A DNA stretch of 64,000 nucleotides from Cuneatibacter sp. NSJ-177 (GTDB taxonomy: Bacteria > Bacillota > Clostridia > Lachnospirales > Lachnospiraceae), in the NCBI RefSeq assembly GCF_022867805.1, contig NZ_JALIFO010000006.1:1178001-1242000 (forward strand). The letters are read 5' to 3'. Below are positions 15,574-24,642 of this stretch, one piece after another. The translations under genes were made by a program, and so were the position numbers. Every line of letters starts with the position of its first letter. Position 1 is the stretch's first letter. Under the pieces are notes generated by a model. It had not been told where the DNA came from, searched no databases, and saw only the letters and a program-made list of their open reading frames with translations.

Positions 15574-15954
15574 ATGAATATTGTGATCAGCAATTCCAGT
15601 GGAAAGCCGATTTATGAGCAAATCGCCGAACAGATCAAGGCCATGATCTTAAACGGCGAGCTGGAGACAGGGGCGGCGCTGCCGTCCATCCGCCTGCTGG
15701 CGAAGGAACTTCGCATCAGCGTGATTACGACGAAGCGGGCTTATGAGGAGCTGGAGCGAGAGGGATTTCTCGTGACGGCGCCGGGAAAAGGCAGCTTTGT
15801 AGCGGAAAAAAACCTGGATTTTGTGCGGGAAGAACGGCTTCGGCAGATGGAGGAGCATTTACAGGAAGCGGTGGCTTGCGCACATTCCATTGGACTGACC
15901 CAAGAAGAACTTTGGGAGACATTGCGGGTCTTATTTGAGGAGGAGTTATCATGA
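15574..15954 (+). CDS. GntR family regulator, YtrA subfamily
   Basis: A 126-residue regulator. It has the GntR winged helix-turn-helix (PIYEQIAEQIKAMILNGEL, LPSIRLLAKELRISVITTKR, GKGSFV) but only a short helical C-terminus of about 50 residues instead of a ligand-binding domain. This size and the linked ABC operon are typical of the YtrA subfamily, which often responds to cell-envelope stress. The ATG follows CGGAGGAAAAC. It overlaps the ATPase gene by 4 bases. It probably represses its own operon through the palindromes in the promoter; this is inferred. Confidence 0.92.
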   Translation: MNIVISNSSGKPIYEQIAEQIKAMILNGELETGAALPSIRLLAKELRISVITTKRAYEELEREGFLVTAPGKGSFVAEKNLDFVREERLRQMEEHLQEAVACAHSIGLTQEELWETLRVLFEEELS

Positions 15955-16808
15955 AGGCTGCGGTCAGCTGCAAAAATGTGACCAAACGGTATGCCGGTTT
16001 TTCTCTGGAAAACTTGAATTTGGAAATTCCGGCAGGAACCATCGTCGGTTTTGTTGGAGAGAATGGCGCGGGAAAGACGACAACCATCAAAGCGATCCTG
16101 AATCTGGTGCAACCAGATCAGGGGAGTATCACTGTGCTGGGGGAGGACAGCCAGCGGCTGTCCCGGAGTACAAAAGAAAAAATCGGCGTTGTGTTCGACG
16201 GCTGCCACCTGCCCAAAGAACTGAAAACCGGTCAGGTGGAAAAAATATTATCGGCCATGTACAGCAAATGGGATGCCGCCTGCTTTCAACGTCTGGCTGG
16301 GAAATTCCGGCTGGACAAAGAAAAACGAGTGAAGGAACTGTCGAGAGGCATGCAGATGAAGCTGGCGATCGCAGCGGCTTTATCCCATCAGCCGGAGCTG
16401 CTGCTTTTAGACGAAGCAACCAGCGGGCTGGATCCCATCGTTCGGGATGAAATTTTAGATATTTTTCTGGAATTTCTTCAAGAGGAAGAAAATACCATAT
16501 TTCTTTCCTCCCATATTATCAGCGACATTGAAAAGGTGGCGGACTATGTGGCTTTTATCCACAAGGGAAAGCTGGTCTTTATGGAGGAAAAGGATTTGCT
16601 GAAGGAAACCTACGGCCTGATTTCCTGCCGCAAGGAGGAAGCTGATCAGATCCCGGAGGACCTGGTGGCGGGCAGCCGCACAAGCGCCTTTAACACCACG
16701 CTCTTAATCCGGGGAAGAGAAGAGGCATCGAAGATTTTCCACCGGGAAGTCCCGGCGGCTTCTATGGAGGATATTATGCTGTATCTGAGCAAGGGGGATG
16801 CAAGATGA
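15951..16808 (+). CDS. ABC transporter ATP-binding protein
   Basis: A 285-residue ABC ATPase with Walker A GENGAGKTT (about residues 34-42), the signature LSRGMQ in place of LSGGQ, and Walker B LLLDEATSG with the catalytic glutamate. An H-loop is visible as SSHIISD. The degenerate signature is common in ABC-2 type ATPases of GntR/YtrA operons. It is flanked by its regulator and its membrane partner with 4-base overlaps on both sides (ATGA), so the three are translated together. Likely role is export or resistance to an envelope-active compound, by context only. Confidence 0.92.
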   Translation: MKAAVSCKNVTKRYAGFSLENLNLEIPAGTIVGFVGENGAGKTTTIKAILNLVQPDQGSITVLGEDSQRLSRSTKEKIGVVFDGCHLPKELKTGQVEKILSAMYSKWDAACFQRLAGKFRLDKEKRVKELSRGMQMKLAIAAALSHQPELLLLDEATSGLDPIVRDEILDIFLEFLQEEENTIFLSSHIISDIEKVADYVAFIHKGKLVFMEEKDLLKETYGLISCRKEEADQIPEDLVAGSRTSAFNTTLLIRGREEASKIFHREVPAASMEDIMLYLSKGDAR

Positions 16809-17440
16809 AAGGATTAATACTAAAAGATTTTTACAACATGGCCAAATCCTTCAAATTTTTTCTGCTCATAATCCTGATCTATGGGGGCATTTCCTATTTT
16901 AACGGCAGCGGAGCATTCCTTACCTTCATGATTATCCTGATTTCCATGATGGTGCCGATCACCGCGCTTTCCACGGATGAAAAAGATCAGTGGGATGTTC
17001 TGGGCCTGACCATGCCGGTCACTCCTCTTACCATGGTTGGGGAGAAATTTTTGCTGGCCCTGGCTTGCTGTGTGATTGGTCTGGGAGGCGGCCTGGCCGT
17101 CAGTCTCCTGTTTACCGTGACAGGAGGACAGATCAGTATCTCAGAAATTCTGAGTACGCTGATCCCCGGTGCTTTTATCTCTCTTCTTTACAACTGCGTT
17201 TTACTTCCGGTTGTCTATAAGTTCGGATGTGAGCGGGGGCGTGTGATTTCCATCGTCGTCGTCATGGCGCCGGCTCTGGTGCTGATGATATTGGAGAAGC
17301 AGGAAATGCTGCCGGAGCTGCCTGTGGTCCTGTCCTGGCTGAAAAATACCGGCGGATTGATCATTCTGATCGCAGTGCCGGTTCTGTTTCTCATTTCCTT
17401 CTTCCTCTCCCTTCATCTTTACCGGGCGAAAGAGTGGTAA
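16805..17440 (+). CDS. ABC-2 type transporter permease
   Basis: A 211-residue membrane protein with six predicted hydrophobic segments, beginning MKGLILKDFYNMAKSFKFF and matching the ABC-2 transporter permease pattern of YtrA-type operons (short N-terminal cytoplasmic helix, then paired helices). STDEKDQWDVLGLTMPV after the second helix is a recurrent element in this family. It overlaps the ATPase gene by 4 bases. The substrate is unknown. Confidence 0.88.
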   Translation: MKGLILKDFYNMAKSFKFFLLIILIYGGISYFNGSGAFLTFMIILISMMVPITALSTDEKDQWDVLGLTMPVTPLTMVGEKFLLALACCVIGLGGGLAVSLLFTVTGGQISISEILSTLIPGAFISLLYNCVLLPVVYKFGCERGRVISIVVVMAPALVLMILEKQEMLPELPVVLSWLKNTGGLIILIAVPVLFLISFFLSLHLYRAKEW

Positions 17441-17472
17441 ACTGCCAAAAAGGGAAAGATCCACACAATAAC

Positions 17473-17501
17473 TTGAAGCGGCGGGTTCGGAATGATATAA
17501 T
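17473..17501 (+). promoter_or_regulatory. Promoter of the DUF4317 gene
   Basis: TTGAAG (17473-17478), 17 bases and TATAAT (17496-17501), 32 bases before the start codon. It lies inside the short gap after the ABC permease, so the gene has its own transcript. Confidence 0.7.
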
Positions 17502-17532
17502 GGGTCCATCGAAAAAAGGAAGGATGAAAAAG

Positions 17533-18168
17533 ATGATTGACCGCGAAGATATGCTGGAACTGACCCGCCGCATGACCATTTCCCGGAATTGCCTCACGCG
17601 GGTTGCGGGCTGTTATGTGGATGCGGACGGAGAATTTGACGGGAGCTTTAACATTAACTTCCGTAAGCTCAGTGCGTCCGATCAGGAGAAAAATCTGAGA
17701 TTTGCAAAGACAATCCCTTTTGCGGAGACCAATAAGAACCTAAAGCAATATCGAATAGAGAGGGGAAACCGTCCGGATGCCAGTATGTGGACGCTTCTCA
17801 TGACGCTGCGAAATGTGGGCTTGAAAAACGACGCCATGATGGATACGTTTTACGACCTCGTTATGGAACATTATCAGGCGGAAGGCCCTTACGCAATTTT
17901 TATGTACCATGGAAGCTACGATGTCCCCCGGAAGGGGAAGGACAAGGAGTATCAGGGCGAGTCGGAGGAAGTCTATCAGTTTCTGGTCGGCACCATCAGC
18001 CCCCAGGCGGCCTATCAGGAGCCGGGAAAACCAGTCTGCGGATTCCTGTTTCCCGCCTTTACTGATCACAGCGCCGACACCAGGCATATCAACGTATATC
18101 AGTCGGACATTTTGCATCCGCACCGGGAACTGGAAAAAAATATCCTTGGGGTGACCGCGGAGCGATAG
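17533..18168 (+). CDS. DUF4317 family protein, half-length
   Basis: A 211-residue protein that matches the N-terminal half of DUF4317 proteins of Clostridia (ISRNCLTRVAGCYVDADGEF, EEVYQFLVGTISP, CGFLFPAFTDHSADTRHI). As I remember the family, full members run to about 390-430 residues; here the frame stops cleanly just after this conserved block and a terminator follows at once. Either this is a short natural variant or a gene that lost its C-terminal half. The start is ATG 17533, ten bases after AAAGGAAGG; ATG 17524 is too close to that site. The function of the family is unknown. Confidence 0.75.
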   Translation: MIDREDMLELTRRMTISRNCLTRVAGCYVDADGEFDGSFNINFRKLSASDQEKNLRFAKTIPFAETNKNLKQYRIERGNRPDASMWTLLMTLRNVGLKNDAMMDTFYDLVMEHYQAEGPYAIFMYHGSYDVPRKGKDKEYQGESEEVYQFLVGTISPQAAYQEPGKPVCGFLFPAFTDHSADTRHINVYQSDILHPHRELEKNILGVTAER

Positions 18169-18209
18169 GAATCTGTTTGTCTAGGAAATTCCTGCTGATT
18201 TTCTAAAAA

Positions 18210-18244
18210 AGGGACTGCTGCGATTGACGCGGCGGTCCCTTTTG
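18210..18244. terminator. Bidirectional terminator between DUF4317 and prs
   Basis: GGGAC-TGC-TGCG pairs with CGCGGCGGTCCC (two G-U pairs) around a 5-base loop. A-tract and T-tract flank both sides, so it serves both convergent genes. Confidence 0.85.
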
Positions 18245-18276
18245 GTAAGAGAAAAATTCGATTTATCCTGGATTTC

Positions 18277-19464
18277 TTACATATCGTCGTCTTTGTAGCG
18301 GTTGATCAGGCGCTGAATCTTCTCGGTCGGGGACATCACGCCGGAGGTGGAAACGTCATGATTCAGCGTGTTGATGATGGTCGCAACGTATTTGGCCATA
18401 TCCGCTTCCCGGTACCAGGGCTTTTCCAAAAGCTCCGGTTTGCGGTAATTCAGATTCGTGGTGATCACATAGTCGAAGTCGCCGCTCTCATACGCTTCGT
18501 CAAAATGCTGGAATCCGCCGGTGAACAGGCCGAAGGTACAGCAGACAATCACTTTCTTCGCTTTCCGGCGCTTTAATTCCCTGGCCGTATCCAGCATGCT
18601 GTCGCCGGAAGCAATCATATCGTCGATAATGATCACGTCTTTCCCCTCCACGTCGGACCCCAGGAACTCATGGGCGACAATGGGGTTCTTTCCGTTCACG
18701 ATTTTGGAGTAGTCGCGGCGTTTGTAAAACATTCCCATGTCCACGCCGAGGTTATTGGCCAGATAGACCGCACGTCCCATGGCGCCTTCGTCCGGGCTGA
18801 TGACCATCAGGGAATTTTTGTCGATGGTCAAAGTTTTATCCGCGTTCAGGAGGGTTTTCATAAACTGATACACCGCGGGAAAACTGTCGAAATCGTGGAG
18901 TGGGATCGCATTTTGGACGCGGGGGTCATGGGCGTCAAAGGTGATGATATTGGCTACGCCCATATTTGCCAGCTCTTCCAAAGCCATCGCACAGTCCAGC
19001 GACTCCCTCTGGGTGCGCTTGTGCTGACGGCTTTCATAGAGAAATGGCATCACTACATTCACACGGCGGGCAGTGGACAGAGCGGTGGAGACAAGACGCT
19101 TCATATCCTGATAATGATCGTCAGGGGACATCTGATGCTCCCGGCCGTATAACCGGTAGGTCATGCTGTAGTTGATCACGTCGGCCATGATGAAGACGTC
19201 GGCGCCGCGGACCGATTCGTTGATCATACCCTTGGATTCCCCGGAGCCGAAACGGGGACAGTCGACGCTGGTCAGATAGGAGGCGCGGTCATATCCGCGG
19301 AACTCTACATTGTTTTCACGGGCTTTCAGGATCTCTTCATCATTTTTCCGAAAAGAAACAATGTATTCATCTACTTTCTTGCCGAAATCGCTGCAATTTT
19401 CCATTGCAATAATTTTCAGAGGCGCAAGAGGAATTGTGTTTTTAAACGTATAATCTTTAGCCAT
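18277..19464 (-). CDS. prs: Ribose-phosphate pyrophosphokinase (PRPP synthetase)
   Basis: A 395-residue PRPP synthetase that makes 5-phosphoribosyl diphosphate from ribose-5-phosphate and ATP for nucleotide, histidine and tryptophan synthesis. The PRPP-binding motif IIDDMIASGDSMLDTA is clear. The ATP-binding region includes RRVNVVMPFLYESRQHKR and MVISPDEGAMGRA. It is longer than the usual 310-320 residues, a form I associate with Clostridia, with extra N-terminal sequence (residues 1-60). The start is ATG 19464, behind CGGAGGG; an in-frame ATG 11 codons upstream lacks a ribosome site. It is transcribed alone from its own promoter. Confidence 0.92.
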   Translation of the reverse strand: MAKDYTFKNTIPLAPLKIIAMENCSDFGKKVDEYIVSFRKNDEEILKARENNVEFRGYDRASYLTSVDCPRFGSGESKGMINESVRGADVFIMADVINYSMTYRLYGREHQMSPDDHYQDMKRLVSTALSTARRVNVVMPFLYESRQHKRTQRESLDCAMALEELANMGVANIITFDAHDPRVQNAIPLHDFDSFPAVYQFMKTLLNADKTLTIDKNSLMVISPDEGAMGRAVYLANNLGVDMGMFYKRRDYSKIVNGKNPIVAHEFLGSDVEGKDVIIIDDMIASGDSMLDTARELKRRKAKKVIVCCTFGLFTGGFQHFDEAYESGDFDYVITTNLNYRKPELLEKPWYREADMAKYVATIINTLNHDVSTSGVMSPTEKIQRLINRYKDDDM

Positions 19465-19496
19465 GGGAAACCCTCCGATTTTATTCTTTGCTAACA

Positions 19497-19525
19497 TTTA
19501 TACCATTTTAGAAGCAGAAACGCAA
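19497..19525 (-). promoter_or_regulatory. prs promoter
   Basis: On the minus strand TTGCGT (19525-19520), 17 bases and TATAAA (19502-19497), with TGG just before the -10, form an extended -10 promoter. Confidence 0.65.
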
Positions 19526-19781
19526 GGCCCTTTCTCTATTGCGGATTCCTCCCGGATATGGTAACCTGTCCACGACAGATAAGCGGTTCTCCGGAAAGAA
19601 ACAAAGGCAGTAAGGTTGATGGAAATGGAAGATGACCAATGATCAGCTCAAAGAGAACTCGGCTCAGATCAATCAGGCCAGGCAATAAAATATTTTATAG
19701 AAAAATTGGCCAATCCGTGTTAGAAATCCTTCCTTCTGTCGTCTTATGGGATAGAAGGGAAGCTTTTTCAAGGGGAAGGAG
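19526..19781. other. Intergenic region before the sigma-serpin operon
   Basis: No gene is recognised here. A frame of 18 codons (19632-19688, MTNDQLKENSAQINQARQ) follows a weak purine-rich site; it may be a leftover or a tiny peptide. Just before the sigma gene, CTTCCTTCT (19729-19737) pairs with AGAAGGGAAG (19753-19762) with one bulge and is followed by CTTTTT, which looks like a terminator in the leader. No GGAAC-type ECF promoter was found. Confidence 0.45.
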
Positions 19782-20351
19782 ATGAAACGTGTGGAGGACA
19801 GCCGGATTATAGAGCTTTACTGGAAAAGAGAAGAGCACGCAATTCTGGAAACCAGCAGGAGATACGGCGCTTATTGCTTTGCTGTTGCGGACCATATTCT
19901 ATCCAACGTTCAGGATTCGGAGGAATGTGTCAACGATACTTGGCTGCGCGCCTGGAATTCCATGCCGCCGCAGCGGCCGAATCAACTGCGTTTATTTCTG
20001 GCAAAGATTACACGCAATCTATCATTTGATAAATTTAAAGCCAGGTCCGCGGGAAAACGGGGAAGCGGGGAGACGGCAGTGGCTCTGGACGAATTGGAAG
20101 AATGCCTCCCGTCTTCCTCCAGCGTGGAGGCTGAGATTGCGGCCAAGGAGTTGGAAGACTGCGTCAATCGATTCCTCCACGCACTGCCGGAAAGAGAGTG
20201 CAATGTGTTTCTGCGGCGGTACTTTTATGTGGAATCTGTGGCTGAGATTGCGGAAGCTTACGGATTAAAGGAAAGCAATGTCTGGATGATCCTATCCAGG
20301 ACCAGGAAAAAGCTGAGGAGTTTTCTGGAAAAGGAGGACTATGCGATATGA
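19782..20351 (+). CDS. ECF-type RNA polymerase sigma factor
   Basis: A 189-residue sigma-70 family protein with only regions 2 and 4, the plan of ECF factors. Region 2 is seen in LETSRRYGAYCFAVADHILSN and DSEECVNDTWLRAWNSMPP. Region 4 carries the helix-turn-helix VESVAEIAEAYGLKESNVW followed by MILSRTRKKLRSFL. A 40-residue acidic linker joins them. The ATG follows AAGGGGAAGGAG. It overlaps the serpin gene by 4 bases (ATGA). In ECF systems that position is normally taken by the anti-sigma factor, so the serpin protein is the prime candidate to control it. Confidence 0.92.
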   Translation: MKRVEDSRIIELYWKREEHAILETSRRYGAYCFAVADHILSNVQDSEECVNDTWLRAWNSMPPQRPNQLRLFLAKITRNLSFDKFKARSAGKRGSGETAVALDELEECLPSSSSVEAEIAAKELEDCVNRFLHALPERECNVFLRRYFYVESVAEIAEAYGLKESNVWMILSRTRKKLRSFLEKEDYAI

Positions 20352-21811
20352 AAAAAGAGCAGTTATTTGAGGCCATCGGCGGAGCTGAGGAGGAACTTCT
20401 TGCGCGCAGTGAGAAAAAACGAAAGAAGCGGAACCGGTGGATCGGGGGAGGGGTATTGGCCGCCTGCCTTTGCCTGGCTGCGGCCGGCGTGCTGTGGAAC
20501 AAAACGGAGGGAGGAAATGGCGGCGGCAGCATCTATGCGGCGGCGATTTCCCAGGCGGCCTACCCGGAGATGGCGCCTTATCCGAATGAGATGGATTTTA
20601 TCGATGAAAAGACCGGCGAGTTCGACGATGAAGGGTTCTCCGCCGTATATGACAAATGGAGGGAAGGGAAGCTGGCCCAGTTGGATCAGCCAGAAGGATA
20701 TGCGGACAATCTGATTTCGTTTACCGCCAGGACCACGCAGCAGTTTTTGTCCGGCGCGGACGGCCAAAACCGCGTTTATTCGCCGGTCAACCTCTACATG
20801 GCTCTGAGCATGCTGGCCGAGACGACGGACGGAGAAAGCCGGGAAGAGATTTTGAATCTGCTGGGCGTGAACGATATGGCGGCGCTCCGGACAAAGGCTT
20901 CCGCCATCTGGAACGCCAATTACTGCCGGGACGGCGCGGTGACGAGCATCCTTGCCAACTCCCTCTGGCTGAACCAGAATCTAAGTTACAAACAATCCAC
21001 GATGGACACCTTGGCAAAGACCTACTATGCTTCCTCGTTCCAGGGCGAAATGGGAAGCAACTCCTTGAACCAGGAATTACAGAATTGGCTGAATGAGCAG
21101 ACCGGAGGGCTGCTGAAAGAGCAGGCGTCCCAGATCGAATTGGAGCCTGAAACCGTTTTGGCGCTTGCCTCCACGATCTATTTCCAGGCAAAATGGAGCA
21201 GTGAATTTTCTGAAAGCAATACGGAAAATGGTGTTTTCCATGGGCCGGACGGGGATCAGAATTGTGATTTCATGCGTCAGAGCAGCAGCGGGGCATATTA
21301 TTGGGGAGAACACTTTTCTGCCGTGCCAAAAAGGCTGGAGGAAAGCGGACGCATGTGGCTGATTTTGCCGGACGACGGAGTTTCGGCGGAAGATCTGCTC
21401 TCTGATGACGAGGTGATGAAACTGCTTTCCTCCGGAGATGAATGGACAAACCGGAAAAATCTGATGATCCATCTGTCCATGCCGAAATTCGACGTATCTT
21501 CGGATTTAAGCCTGGTTGAAGGGTTGAAGACGCTGGGAGTCCAGGATGTGTTCGATCCGGAAGCTGCGGATTTTTCGCCGATGACGGAGGATGCGGACGG
21601 AATCTATGTGTCCCAGGCCAAGCATGCCGCCCGTGTGATGGTAGATGAAAAAGGCTGTACGGCCGCCGCCTATACCGTCATGGCGATGGCCGGAGGAGCG
21701 ATGCCGCCTGCGGATGAAATAGACTTTGTGCTGGACCGTCCGTTCTTGTTTGTCATCACAAGCGAAGCAGGAACGCCGCTCTTTATCGGCCTGGTCAATC
21801 AGCCGGTCTGA
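20348..21811 (+). CDS. Membrane-anchored serpin with an anti-sigma-like N-terminus
   Basis: A 487-residue serpin, a serine or cysteine protease inhibitor fold. Residues 1-30 are charged and cytoplasmic (MKKEQLFEAIGGAEEELLAR, then a KKRKKRNR stop-transfer cluster). Residues 32-50 form one membrane helix, and the serpin domain (about 125-487) is outside. Serpin marks are FSGADGQNRVYSPVNLYMAL-like entry, LASTIYFQAKW, MPKFDVSS and FLFVITSEAGTPLFIG. The reactive loop hinge reads EKGCTAAAY (434-442), close to the inhibitory consensus, with Cys437 at P14. The scissile region is near GGAMPP (449-454). It is not a lipoprotein. The short cytoplasmic helix resembles membrane anti-sigma factors, consistent with the overlapping sigma gene. 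Confidence 0.9.
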   Translation: MKKEQLFEAIGGAEEELLARSEKKRKKRNRWIGGGVLAACLCLAAAGVLWNKTEGGNGGGSIYAAAISQAAYPEMAPYPNEMDFIDEKTGEFDDEGFSAVYDKWREGKLAQLDQPEGYADNLISFTARTTQQFLSGADGQNRVYSPVNLYMALSMLAETTDGESREEILNLLGVNDMAALRTKASAIWNANYCRDGAVTSILANSLWLNQNLSYKQSTMDTLAKTYYASSFQGEMGSNSLNQELQNWLNEQTGGLLKEQASQIELEPETVLALASTIYFQAKWSSEFSESNTENGVFHGPDGDQNCDFMRQSSSGAYYWGEHFSAVPKRLEESGRMWLILPDDGVSAEDLLSDDEVMKLLSSGDEWTNRKNLMIHLSMPKFDVSSDLSLVEGLKTLGVQDVFDPEAADFSPMTEDADGIYVSQAKHAARVMVDEKGCTAAAYTVMAMAGGAMPPADEIDFVLDRPFLFVITSEAGTPLFIGLVNQPV

Positions 21812-21829
21812 CAGACAGAAAAAAATTGG

Positions 21830-21874
21830 CAGCAGGATGACGCAGTGAAAGACTGCGCGTCCTGCTGTTTTTTT
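21830..21874 (+). terminator. Terminator of the sigma-serpin operon
   Basis: CAGCAGGAtGaCGCAGT pairs with ACTGCGcGTCCTGCTG around GAAAG and is followed by seven T residues. Confidence 0.9.
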
Positions 21875-21954
21875 GATAAAGACGCTTGACGGAACTTATT
21901 TGCAAATCCGGTGGATCTATGCTAGAATAAGACCCAGAATAATAGGAGGTACTC

Positions 21955-23307
21955 ATGGAAACGAAAGAGCACCGGATCCGGGAGATACAGCCCGGCTCCA
22001 TCGGGGAGGAGCTGGAACTGGTCCCCGGCGATCTTGTTTTAGCGGTGAACGGACAGACTTTAGAAGATGTATTTGACTATGAATTTTTGTGCCGGGACGA
22101 ATATGTAGAGCTCCTGATCCGCAAAGAGAGCGGGGAAGAAGTGATTTATGAGATAGAAAAAGAGGAGGACGAAGATCTGGGAATCCTCTTTGAGAACGGC
22201 TTGATGGATGAATACCGCTCCTGCCGTAACCGATGTGTATTCTGCTTTATCGATCAGATGCCGAAGGGGATGCGGGAGACGCTCTACTTTAAGGACGACG
22301 ATGCCCGCTTGTCTTTCTTGCAGGGAAACTATATCACCCTGACCAATCTGAACGACTCCGATCTGGACCGGTTGATCCGCTACCGGATGGAACCGATCAA
22401 TGTGTCCGTCCACACGATGAACCCTGACCTGCGCTGCCAAATGCTTCACAACCGATTTGCCGGGGATGCGCTGAAAAAACTGGACCGGCTGTATGAAGCG
22501 GAACTGGAGCTGAACGGGCAGATCGTGCTCTGTCCCGGATACAACGATGGGGACGAGCTGGAGAGTACGATTGAAAAGCTGACCGCCTATCTTCCTTATA
22601 TGAAGAGCGTATCCGTGGTTCCGGTGGGGCTGACCCGGTTTCGGGAGGGACTGGCGCCGCTGAAATCCGTTACCGCCGAGGAAGCCGCCCGCACCATCGA
22701 CACGGTGGAGCGTTGGCAAAAGCAGCTGTTTGACCGGCATGGCATACATTTCATCCATGCCAGTGATGAGTTTTATATTCTGGCAGGGCGGGAGCTGCCG
22801 GAGGAGGAGCGATACGACGGATACTTGCAGCTGGAAAACGGAGTCGGTTCCATGCGGCTTCTCTGGGAAGAATTCTCCGAGGCGCTGCGGGAAGAACCGG
22901 GCCGGGAAATTTCCGCGGCGGTTTCCGTCGCCACAGGCAGGCTGGCAGCCCCGTACATCGAAAAAATGGCCCGTCTGGCCGAGGAAAAATTTCCGGGACT
23001 TCAAATCCGGATCTATCCGATCTGCAATGATTTCTTTGGGGAGGCCATCACGGTGGCCGGTCTTTTGACCGGAGGGGATCTCATGCGCCAGCTTTCCGGG
23101 AAAGAACTGGGGGAGCGGCTTTTGCTGCCGGTTACGATGCTCCGCAGCGGAGAAGAAGTTTTTCTGGATGATGTGACGGTTTCCCAGGTTCAGGGGGCTT
23201 TACAAGTACCTGTGAATATAGTAAAATCGAGCGGAGCCGATGTTTTGGCGGCTTTTTTGGGACAGGGCGGTTTTCGGGACACCGATTACCCTGGATACGA
23301 ATTATAA
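21955..23307 (+). CDS. DUF512 radical-SAM-like protein with PDZ-type N-terminus
   Basis: A 450-residue protein of the DUF512 family. Residues 1-60 form a PDZ-like domain (IQPGSIGEELELVPGDLVLAVNG). Then comes a CX3CX2C cluster, CRNRCVFC (Cys90, Cys94, Cys97), of the kind that binds a radical-SAM iron-sulfur centre, with FIDQMP just after it. The DUF512 region is at the C-terminus (YPICNDFFGEAITVAGLLTGGD, DDVTVSQVQ). The biochemical role is unknown. It has a strong AGGAGG site and precedes der by 11 bases; the order DUF512-der-plsY-gpsA is common in Clostridia. Confidence 0.88.
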   Translation: METKEHRIREIQPGSIGEELELVPGDLVLAVNGQTLEDVFDYEFLCRDEYVELLIRKESGEEVIYEIEKEEDEDLGILFENGLMDEYRSCRNRCVFCFIDQMPKGMRETLYFKDDDARLSFLQGNYITLTNLNDSDLDRLIRYRMEPINVSVHTMNPDLRCQMLHNRFAGDALKKLDRLYEAELELNGQIVLCPGYNDGDELESTIEKLTAYLPYMKSVSVVPVGLTRFREGLAPLKSVTAEEAARTIDTVERWQKQLFDRHGIHFIHASDEFYILAGRELPEEERYDGYLQLENGVGSMRLLWEEFSEALREEPGREISAAVSVATGRLAAPYIEKMARLAEEKFPGLQIRIYPICNDFFGEAITVAGLLTGGDLMRQLSGKELGERLLLPVTMLRSGEEVFLDDVTVSQVQGALQVPVNIVKSSGADVLAAFLGQGGFRDTDYPGYEL

Positions 23308-23318
23308 GGAGTAAATAG

Positions 23319-24641
23319 ATGAGCAGACCGATTGTGGCCGTGGTAGGCCGACCAAATGTGGGGAAATCGACCCTTTTTAACGTACTGGCCGGGGAGAGAA
23401 TCTCCATTGTCCAGGATACGCCGGGCGTGACCCGTGACCGGATTTACGCCGACTGTACCTGGCTGAATTATAATTATACGCTGATCGATACCGGAGGGAT
23501 TGAGCCGGACAGTCAGGATGTCATTTTAAAACAGATGCGGGAACAGGCGCAGATCGCCATTGAGACCGCCGATGTCATCTTGTTTTTGACCGATGTGCGC
23601 CAGGGACTGGTGGACGCGGACTCCAAGGTGGCGGACCTGCTGCGCAAGTCCGGGAAACCGGTGGTCCTTGTGGTAAACAAGGTGGATAGTTTTGAAAAAT
23701 TCATGCCGGACGTCTACGAATTTTATAATCTGGGGATCGGGGATCCGGTTCCGATTTCCGCTGCCTCCAGGCTTGGAATCGGAGATATGCTGGACGTGGT
23801 GACATCCTATTTCCAGAACCCGGATTTAGGGGAGGAGGAAGATGAACGCCCCCGCATTGCCATTGTGGGCAAGCCCAACGTAGGAAAGTCTTCCATCGTA
23901 AACCACATGGTTGGAGAGAACCGGGTGATCGTCTCGGACGTGGCCGGCACGACCAGGGACGCGATTGACACCACCGTAAAATATCACAAAAAAGAATATG
24001 TGCTGATCGACACGGCGGGGCTCCGCCGCAAGAGTAAAATCAAAGAAGAAATCGAGCGCTACAGCATCATCCGGGCCGTCACGGCGGTGGAGCGCGCCGA
24101 TGTGGTCCTGATGGTGATCGATGCGGCCGAAGGCATCAGCGAGCAGGACGCCAAGATCGCCGGGATTGCTCACGAACGGGGCAAAGGTATTTTGATCGTC
24201 GTCAATAAATGGGACCTGGTGGAAAAGAACGATAAGACCATTAAAGAACAGACGAACCGCATCCGGGAGGTTCTGTCCTTCCTGCCTTACGCGGAGATCT
24301 TGTTTATCTCGGCGGAGACCGGGCAGCGGACCGGCAAGCTGTTTGAGTATGTGGACATGATCCTGGCAAACCAGTCCATGCGCGTGGCCACCGGCGTCCT
24401 GAACGAGATCATGGCCGAGGCTGTGGCAATGCAGCAGCCTCCGTCGGACAAGGGAAAACGGCTGAAGCTTTATTATATCACCCAGGTGGGGGTCAAGCCT
24501 CCGACCTTCGTGATCTTTGTCAACGACAAGGAGCTGATGCACTTTTCCTATACAAGATATATTGAAAATAAAATTCGGGAAGCCTTTGGATTCAAGGGGA
24601 CTTCTCTGAAATTTATCATACGGGAGAGGAAAGAGAAATAG
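23319..24641 (+). CDS. der: Ribosome biogenesis GTPase Der (EngA)
   Basis: A 440-residue protein with two GTPase domains in tandem followed by a KH-like domain, the hallmark of Der. The P-loops are GRPNVGKST (N-terminal) and GKPNVGKSS (about residue 185), with DTGG and DTAG switch II motifs and NKVD and NKWD base-recognition motifs in each domain. Der is needed for maturation of the 50S subunit. The C-terminus ([20 protein letters not shown]) is typical. The stop is 1 base before the plsY start codon, so these genes are read from one message. Confidence 0.97.
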   Translation: MSRPIVAVVGRPNVGKSTLFNVLAGERISIVQDTPGVTRDRIYADCTWLNYNYTLIDTGGIEPDSQDVILKQMREQAQIAIETADVILFLTDVRQGLVDADSKVADLLRKSGKPVVLVVNKVDSFEKFMPDVYEFYNLGIGDPVPISAASRLGIGDMLDVVTSYFQNPDLGEEEDERPRIAIVGKPNVGKSSIVNHMVGENRVIVSDVAGTTRDAIDTTVKYHKKEYVLIDTAGLRRKSKIKEEIERYSIIRAVTAVERADVVLMVIDAAEGISEQDAKIAGIAHERGKGILIVVNKWDLVEKNDKTIKEQTNRIREVLSFLPYAEILFISAETGQRTGKLFEYVDMILANQSMRVATGVLNEIMAEAVAMQQPPSDKGKRLKLYYITQVGVKPPTFVIFVNDKELMHFSYTRYIENKIREAFGFKGTSLKFIIRERKEK

Positions 24642-24642
24642 G

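Noticed and set aside
15268-15577. Short coding frames in the hairpin cluster before the GntR gene
   Set aside because: They run through inverted repeats and lack ribosome sites; the palindromes explain the sequence better.
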